Shown here: positions 58,384 to 64,000 of the stretch, one piece after another
How positions within the stretch are numbered: the first letter of the stretch is position 1
Layout: each line of letters opens with the position of its first letter
Assembly: GCF_014805685.1 (NCBI RefSeq)
Contig: NC_060884.1
Span: 14,629,356-14,693,355, forward strand
Length of the DNA: 64,000 nucleotides
Direction of reading: 5' to 3'
From: Silurus meridionalis
Taxonomy: Eukaryota; Chordata; Actinopteri; Siluriformes; Siluridae
The notes under the pieces: model-generated
What the model saw: the letters and a program-made list of their open reading frames with translations, nothing else
Told to the model about the DNA's origin: nothing
The model's database searches: none
Translations under genes and position numbers: made by a program

Positions 58384-58918
58384 TGATCCAGTTTCCCAAT
58401 GACTTTAACTAATATTAAAAGCTTTGCCCCTCAGTTCCTTATTGATATGTAAGCAATGAGATTTTTCTCAGACCTTCCAAATCACCACTATATCAAAGCT
58501 CATATAACAACATCTGCGACTTTGTAGACCAGACAGACCAGACATTTGTGATGTATTTAAATACAGAGCTATTAAACTCTGACCAAAGAGCTTTGGATTA
58601 GATATACATTTATTCAGCTGTTCACACTGGAGCAGTCTGCTTGATCCACAACAAACCGCATTAAGAGCGTGTAGAAATCAGTATACCTAAGCGCAAAACG
58701 GTCCAGAGAAATCCCTAAGGCCCTGTGTAATGCAATATTCTTTACACTGCAACATATCTGTGTCTGGTTTGAATTCCAAAGAGGTCATAGGATAAACTAG
58801 GGTTTAGTTATTTTTCAATAATTAAATATGAAACATACCTCTATGTCCTTGGAAACGCTGGAAAATGCCAGTGCTTAGATATTAATTCTGGATCTTACAC
58901 TTAATAATGGTCTCAAAA

Positions 58919-58944
58919 TTTTTTTTTTTTTTTTTTTTTTTTTT
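58919..58944. repeat. poly(T) tract
   Basis: About 25 T in a row. Confidence 0.9.
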
Positions 58945-59974
58945 GTTACAGTTATTATTCTTGTCTGTACCTGTCTGCAATACGAATTTAGTTGGCTCTA
59001 CATTTAAAAAATTTAAACATACTAGAAGCTTGATTTAAACTAATTTAGCCAAGCATCTAGTAAGGACCACTTTATTTCAGCCTCATTATTTGACAAGCCA
59101 CTGGTACCCACGTAAAAACTCCAAACATCTGCTCATAAGTCAGATATCTTGTGAGAAAGAAATGGAAAAAAAATGTGTTTGTGATGTGTTTATTAAAAAA
59201 AGGGTCTCATTAACAACAAAAACCAAGCTAAATTTAATAAAAAAAAAACAGGCAGCTTGAGCCAAAAGAGCAGAAGAAACTTGTATAATAGAGTGCTGGG
59301 ACACTGTCATTTGGCAGCTGCAGCAGTTTGGCAGCATGCAGAGTGATCTCTTTGATGGCTAATTATATATTTCCTTAGTGGTTTATTGATGGATCTTCTC
59401 TGTGTTAATGATTTCAGTGCACTGCTTGTCCGTGAGTATATCTCAATGACAAAATATACCATTTTTACTCTGGAGGACCTTGAACTTTTTTTTTTCACTG
59501 GAGGTTTGAGCCCAAAAAAATTATTCCTTTTCTAATATTTCAAAGAAATATGGTGTCGAAGGTATAACATTTTTTTTAATTAAAATTAATAATCCTCATA
59601 CAAAAACTATCCTGTATGCTGCAATTATTTTTTTTAGTAAGAGTGAAATAGAGTCTTAATATAGTAACCCTGCTCCTAATGTGCCAATATATATAAGAAA
59701 CTCGTTAAAACTTTATCAACTTAATGTTCAAGGTTTAAGAGTAATTTACAAAAGAGTTTTTGTCAAATTAAATTTTCTTGCCAACATGTTAAATGCTGTA
59801 TTTATGGACTAAGAGTATATCCTGCTGAATGTGGGATGACTGCAATGACCACAGCTATTAAGTAATGGAGTAATGAATTTCATTAGCCGCAACTGCAAAT
59901 TTTATCTGTGACTATTACATCAAACAGTAAATTCTGCCTTAGTTATTAGAAAATTTTGCTGCCTATATTTCACA

Positions 59975-59977
<3 letters not shown>

Positions 59978-60025
<48 letters not shown>
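59978..60025. repeat. (ATT)n microsatellite
   Basis: About 16 trinucleotide units. Confidence 0.95.
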
Positions 60026-60028
<3 letters not shown>

Positions 60029-60508
60029 TAGAAGTATGGAGTCTGAATGTATGAACTAAAATCCACTTATCCAAAATTTCATTACATTTAATTTATTTAT
60101 AAATTAATGCATTAGATTTTTTTTCTATGTGTACTATGCAGCCCAGTACCACATCTTCAATTACCGGTAGCTTCATCAAGCATGTGTATTGATGGGATGG
60201 ACCTCACACTTAGCTTAGTAATTTCTTGCTAAAAAATCAGCTTGATGAAAATGTTTTAACAAGGAACCCTTAGTTAGGTAACATTTATTAGCTATTTACT
60301 ATTTTTTAAATTTTTACTTGAACTTTATACCTTGAAGTCATACATCAGTACTGTAATTGGTTCTACTACATTAACAAAACCCAAATGATATTTTCCCTGC
60401 CAAGTTGTTCCCATATTGCACTGGAAGCTTTTTATTCAGAACCAGAAGAGTTGGAAAGGCCATTGATAATGACATGTCTGTTTTAAGGCATACATAAATA
60501 GCACTCAC

Positions 60509-60676
60509 TCTGAGGGAAACGTGGAGGGTTGTCATTAACGTCCGTGATCACTATGGTCACCGTAGTGGAGCCAGAGAGACCACCCATTTGGCCTGCCATG
60601 TCTGTTGCCTTGACAACTAGCTCATAACGGTCCTGCGTCTCCCTATCAAGATCAGATACAGCAGTCCGAATCACTC
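60509..60676 (-). CDS. cdh22: cadherin exon, end of EC2 (168 bp)
   Basis: Internal exon of a type II classical cadherin, a calcium-dependent cell-adhesion membrane protein. On the minus strand it follows an acceptor ending TTACAG at 60677 and ends at a strong GTGAGT donor. It starts with two bases of a split Gly codon, encodes 55 codons and leaves one base. The product begins GVIRTA, continues through LDRE and the membrane-distal strand YELVVKATDMAGQ, and ends with the calcium-linker motif DVNDNPPRFPQ, which closes EC2 in this family. 168 bp is the size I know for the equivalent exon of type II cadherins. The intron just upstream has an unusual GA-rich (minus-strand CT-rich) tract. Family assignment is very sure; cdh22 is chosen from the downstream EC4/EC5 residues. 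Confidence 0.9.
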
Positions 60677-60680
60677 CTGT

Positions 60681-60720
60681 AAAGAGAGAGAAAGAGAAAG
60701 AGAGAGAAAGAGAAAAAGGG
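60681..60720 (-). promoter_or_regulatory. cdh22: CT-rich splice-acceptor tract
   Basis: On the minus strand a CTTTCTCT-type tract of about 40 bp immediately precedes the TTACAG acceptor of exon 60509-60676 and would serve as its polypyrimidine tract. It has microsatellite character. Confidence 0.7.
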
Positions 60721-61199
60721 GAAAGTGGAAAGGTCACCCTTTGTAGACATGGTGATGATTAAGATCTTCAACATCAAGGGGACGATTATCAGAGTCAAAT
60801 AAAGAATGCAGCAGAGATTGCTTCAAATCTAAAATAATGTGAAAATTCGTATACATCAATATAAGGAAGAAACAAAACATTTCAGTGACTGTTCAGGGGA
60901 CTTTTATCACTCCTATATCAGAGTTAACATTCTGTTAGTTTCAAATTATGTTTAACTTTAAAAGTCAAGAATAAACTTAAGATGAAGGCCAGCCTAGACT
61001 TTACACTCCTCACCTTACTGCTTAATAATTTTCGTATATGCACCTAGTTTAAACAAACAAAAAAAGTAAGACCATTAGACTTGATTCTGTAGTTATATGA
61101 AGACTTGACTTATAGAATTTTAGGTAGATTTAATAATCAAATTAAAACTGTTATATCTGGTATGTATGAAATTAATGTTTTCTGCTTAAATAAACCATG
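60721..61199. other. intron 5' of the first cadherin exon seen, no feature
   Basis: AT-rich, no element recognised. Confidence 0.4.
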
Positions 61200-61565
61200 C
61201 AGATTTAACGCCCCCTCAATGAGATGTTGCATCAAAAACGCATTGGGACTGCTTCCACATTGCCCATGCTCAGAATCATGTGTGTGATCAGTCAATAGAA
61301 AGTGTGGCGGCACCGGCGGGGTGACGTCACGACCAGTAAGCCATAAAAGCACATGGAGTGAAACCGGCGCTAGCTTCTGAAAAGGGAAGGACGGGCTGCA
61401 GGGATGCAGGCAGGCCACCTCGATGGCCACCTTCCTCTAAATATTATCCACTTCGTGTTCCATGACCAGAGCCTGCTTGGGCCCTACTAGGGTGGAAGAC
61501 ACCCCATTGAACCATCTATTAGAGCCTGCCAGCCATTTAGAGCAATCAGTTTTAATATTTGCTTC
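61200..61565 (+). mobile_element. deleted DIRS element (copy F)
   Basis: The terminal repeat (GTTGCATCAAAAACGCATTG, TGTGTGATCAGTCAATAG, GTCACGACCAGTAAGCCATA, CACATGGAGTGAAACC) is followed at 61430-61510 by an antisense scrap of the RT N-terminus (minus strand: NGVSSTLVGPKQALVMEHEV). Everything between is deleted, and the RT scrap is inverted relative to the normal order of a plus-strand element. It is joined directly to hAT sequence at about 61566. Confidence 0.7.
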
Positions 61566-62212
61566 ACAGAATAGCATCAGCATTTTTCCGGTCTCTGATT
61601 GGTTGGTAAGAGGGAAACTGTTGAAGACAAGTTCGACTTGCAAAACACATCTTTAGGGTGCTGCACACATTATTACATCTGAGTTAGACTTTTTTAAGCC
61701 AACGGATAAAGAAAAATTTATTTGGTCTCCGACATACATAAATATCCATTTAAAAAAAAAAAAGCTAGGCATCGTGAGGAGAGGTCAGCCAACCCCGGAG
61801 CAAGCTAGCTTGTCTCAGCCAAGGAAAGGGTTTGTTCACCACTTCCAGACCAGTGAATACGAGCCGTACCACTGGCTTACAGCCTCTGAGGAGAGGTGCA
61901 AATTATGAGCATGCATCTCTGGTGAGTAGGTTGGATTTTATATATTTTTTTTTAATGTTTTTGTCATGTTATTAAACAAATTTTGGAGTTTTGGAGTTGT
62001 CTTAACTGGGTTTCTTGCTTTAGTAAAATGGTATTCACCTTCCATATGTGAAAATACATCTCTTTTTATAATGCCAGGCGTTGTTATATTGCGATTTGTA
62101 TAGTATTGATAGTTTCTATAATTGTGACATGATAGTGATGGTATTCAGAGGTGGATTTAGTCGGGAAAGTCCCCACTGAAGGCCCAGGTACCAAATACAC
62201 GGCCAGCCACTG
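61566..62212 (+). mobile_element. hAT element, second copy, 5'-truncated
   Basis: It matches 40825-41461: AGAATAGCATCAGCATTTTT, AACTGTTGAAGACAAGTTCG, CAAGCTAGCTTGTCTCAGCC and the transposase-start remnant up to TTACAGCCTCTGAGGAG. The right end is GGCCAGCCACTG at 62212, a better preserved terminus than in the first copy. The left third is missing and replaced by DIRS copy F, so no target duplication can be checked. Confidence 0.8.
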
Positions 62213-62217
62213 ATATA

Positions 62218-62220
<3 letters not shown>

Positions 62221-62264
<44 letters not shown>
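62221..62264. repeat. (ATT)n microsatellite
   Basis: About 14 trinucleotide units, 8 bp after the hAT right end. Confidence 0.95.
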
Positions 62265-62265
62265 T

Positions 62266-63059
62266 TATTTTGTTTTTAATTTTTTTTTATTTATTTATTT
62301 TAAGCTATAGGTCATTGTTTATAGCCTGTCATATGGTCTCTCGTCACAGTGAATAATTGGAATTTTTTGCCACACCGTCATAGACTTTCCCGAATTTCTA
62401 CCATAGGGTTTAAGATTACCTTACATTTTTATGAATAATAATACTTGTGCTTGTTTTCTGGTATACTAACAGGTGTGTGGTATTTTTTTATATTAGAGCA
62501 CCTGTGGCATCCAGATGGTATGAAAAATTTAGTTGACAAACTAACCAAAACCATGGTATTCTATAGTATTAGGATGCTTCGTTTAGTATTGTTTATTAAT
62601 CAATACAATGACATTACATCTGTTGTAAATGAATTTATTTTATATCTAAATATGTATAATCAGTCATCATGTGTGTATTTAAGCAGGTCGGTGTGTGGTC
62701 TTTTCTGCCTTTACATTGTTTATAAGTAGAGTTCAGCAACATTTTCTACCTTGTTGAAAAAAAAACAAAAAAAAAAGAATAAAATGGAAAGTATCTACAG
62801 TCATCTCTATGTTTTGGTGAGCGATTTATTAAAGTGCTACTCTTTGGCTCTGGTTCACTCTGTAGGTACAGCTGTGTAAGTGGTGGTCTAAAGAAATTAT
62901 GAAAATGTTTAACAGCATTTTCTCTAATCGTGTCAAGCATCGAGACCATAAGAGAATGCGGAAATCATTTCCACTTCTCTGTGATTTTGAAGCAGGCAAA
63001 AAAATAATAAAGCATAGCATTTAAAAAATACCGTATAGCTCTTGCAATGGTGCATTATG

Positions 63060-63060
<1 letters not shown>
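62266..63060. other. no gene recognised
   Basis: AT-rich sequence with short chance frames. Confidence 0.4.

Positions 63061-63133
<73 letters not shown>
63061..63133. repeat. (TA)n microsatellite beside Tc1
   Basis: About 36 TA units, running directly into Tc1 leader sequence. Confidence 0.95.
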
Positions 63134-63137
<4 letters not shown>

Positions 63138-64000
63138 TGCACCTAAATTAGATGCACCTGTTTGAGGTCGTTAGCTGCATAAAGACACCTGTCCACCCCA
63201 TACAATCAGTAAGAATCCAACTACTAACATGGCCAAGACTAAAGAGCTGTCCAAAGACACTAGAGACAAAATTGTACACCTCCACAAGGCTGGAAAGGGC
63301 TACGGGGAAATTGGCAAGCAGCTTGGTGAAAAAAGGTCCACTGTTGGAGCAATCATTAGAAAATGGAAGAAGCTAAACATGATTGTCAATCTCCCTCGGA
63401 TTGGGGCTCCATGCAAGATCTCACCTCGTGGGGTCTCAATGATCCTAAGGAAGGCGAGAAATCAGCCCAGAACTACACGGGAGGAGCTGGTCAATGACCT
63501 GAAAAGAGCTGGGACCACCGTTTCCAAGGTTACTGTTGGTAATACACTAAGACGTCATTGTTTGAAATCATGCATGGCATGGAAGGTTCCCCTGCTTAAA
63601 CCAGCACATGTCCAGGCACGTCTTAAGTTTGCCAATGACCATTTGAATGACCGGGGCCATGTATTGCGAGATTTTGGGGAACAACCTCCTTTCCTCAGTT
63701 AGAGCATTGAAGATGGGTCAAGGCTGGGTCTTCCAACATGACAATGACCCGAAGCACACAGCCAGGATACCCAAGGAGTGGCTCTGTAAGAAGCATATCA
63801 AGGTTCTGGCGTGGCCTAGCCAGTCTCCAGACCTAAACCCAATCGGAGGGAGCTCAAACTCCGTGTTTCTCAGTGACAAGCCAGAAACCTGACTGATCTA
63901 GAAAAGATCTGTGTGGAGGAGTGGGCCAAAATCCCTCCTTCAGTGTGTGCAAACCTGGTGAAAAACTACAGGAAACGTTTGACCTCTGTAATTGCAAACA
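63134..64000 (+). mobile_element. second copy of the Tc1-like transposon, partial
   Basis: Very similar to 53610-54690 (leader AGATGCACCTGTTTGAGGTC onward), but the left inverted repeat is missing and replaced by the TA array, with a short duplicated leader motif (TTAGATGCACCT twice at 63134-63160). It runs off the window end before its right terminus. A 209-bp internal deletion removes part of the gene. Confidence 0.9.
63229..64000 (+). pseudogene. Tc1-like transposase with internal deletion
   Basis: Starts [20 protein letters not shown] and keeps both DNA-binding halves with few changes from 53689-54701 (for example GEIGKQ for GEIAKQ). At 63650 it jumps from FANDHLND into sequence equivalent to 54320, losing the first catalytic Asp block and shifting frame. 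The second frame carries [20 protein letters not shown] and SQSPDLNPI, then an 11-bp loss removes the following Glu. The gene continues past the window. Not functional. Confidence 0.9.

Larger units (their letters stand above)
56951..60508 (-). other. cdh22: 3,558 bp cadherin intron
   Basis: Contains one SINE and three simple repeats listed separately. 57294-58343, 58381-58918, 58945-59977 and 60026-60508 show AT-rich sequence without recognised elements. Confidence 0.85.

Overview
The window looks like a stretch of a teleost fish chromosome. It is AT-rich, full of microsatellites, and carries the usual teleost mix of mobile elements: many Tc1-like transposons, DIRS-type tyrosine-recombinase retrotransposons, Ty3/gypsy pieces, hAT elements, RTE- and L2-like LINEs and a tRNA-derived SINE. 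The species cannot be fixed from the sequence alone.

The only host gene I can support is a classical type II cadherin on the minus strand, most like cdh22. Five internal exons are present, in transcript order: 60509-60676 (168 bp), 56763-56950 (188 bp), 55438-55694 (257 bp), 42381-42517 (137 bp) and 13337-13458 (122 bp). All have canonical splice sites, their reading phases chain perfectly, and together they encode about 290 residues from the end of EC2 through EC3 and EC4 into the start of EC5. Upstream exons lie beyond 64000. The next downstream exons were not found and probably lie before base 1.

Everything else is intron (or sequence 3' of exon 13337-13458). Positions 1-13336 hold scattered old fragments: RTE and L2 tails, a pogo/Tigger-like end, Tc1 remnants and a tRNA-Glu-like sequence. 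The 28.9 kb intron 13459-42380 is a dense pile of nested elements. It contains a Tc1-like element split by a DIRS copy (13743-17124), a pol-less LTR-gag-LTR gypsy remnant (19472-21049), a minus-strand DIRS copy (21150-23787), a multi-level nest (25369-32880: DIRS split by gypsy, an LTR-like block and a LINE that is itself split by a hAT), an ITR-bounded DIRS copy (35192-37991) lying between two halves of a Tc1-like element, and a non-autonomous hAT with a perfect 8-bp target duplication (40448-41461).

The 12.9 kb intron 42518-55437 holds another DIRS copy (45290-47240), an L2-like LINE end, a degenerate Tc1, a gypsy LTR piece, a decayed RTE-like LINE (50461-52560) and a fairly young Tc1-like element with long inverted repeats (53322-54917). 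The 3' end of the window carries a deleted DIRS copy, a second copy of the hAT and a second, internally deleted Tc1.

Every transposon protein I could read is broken by stops, frameshifts, deletions or lost catalytic residues. I found no complete mobile element gene and no convincing new host system. The most unusual observations are the recurrent RT-to-recombinase deletions in DIRS copies, the palindromic DIRS termini, and the LTR-gag-LTR structure.
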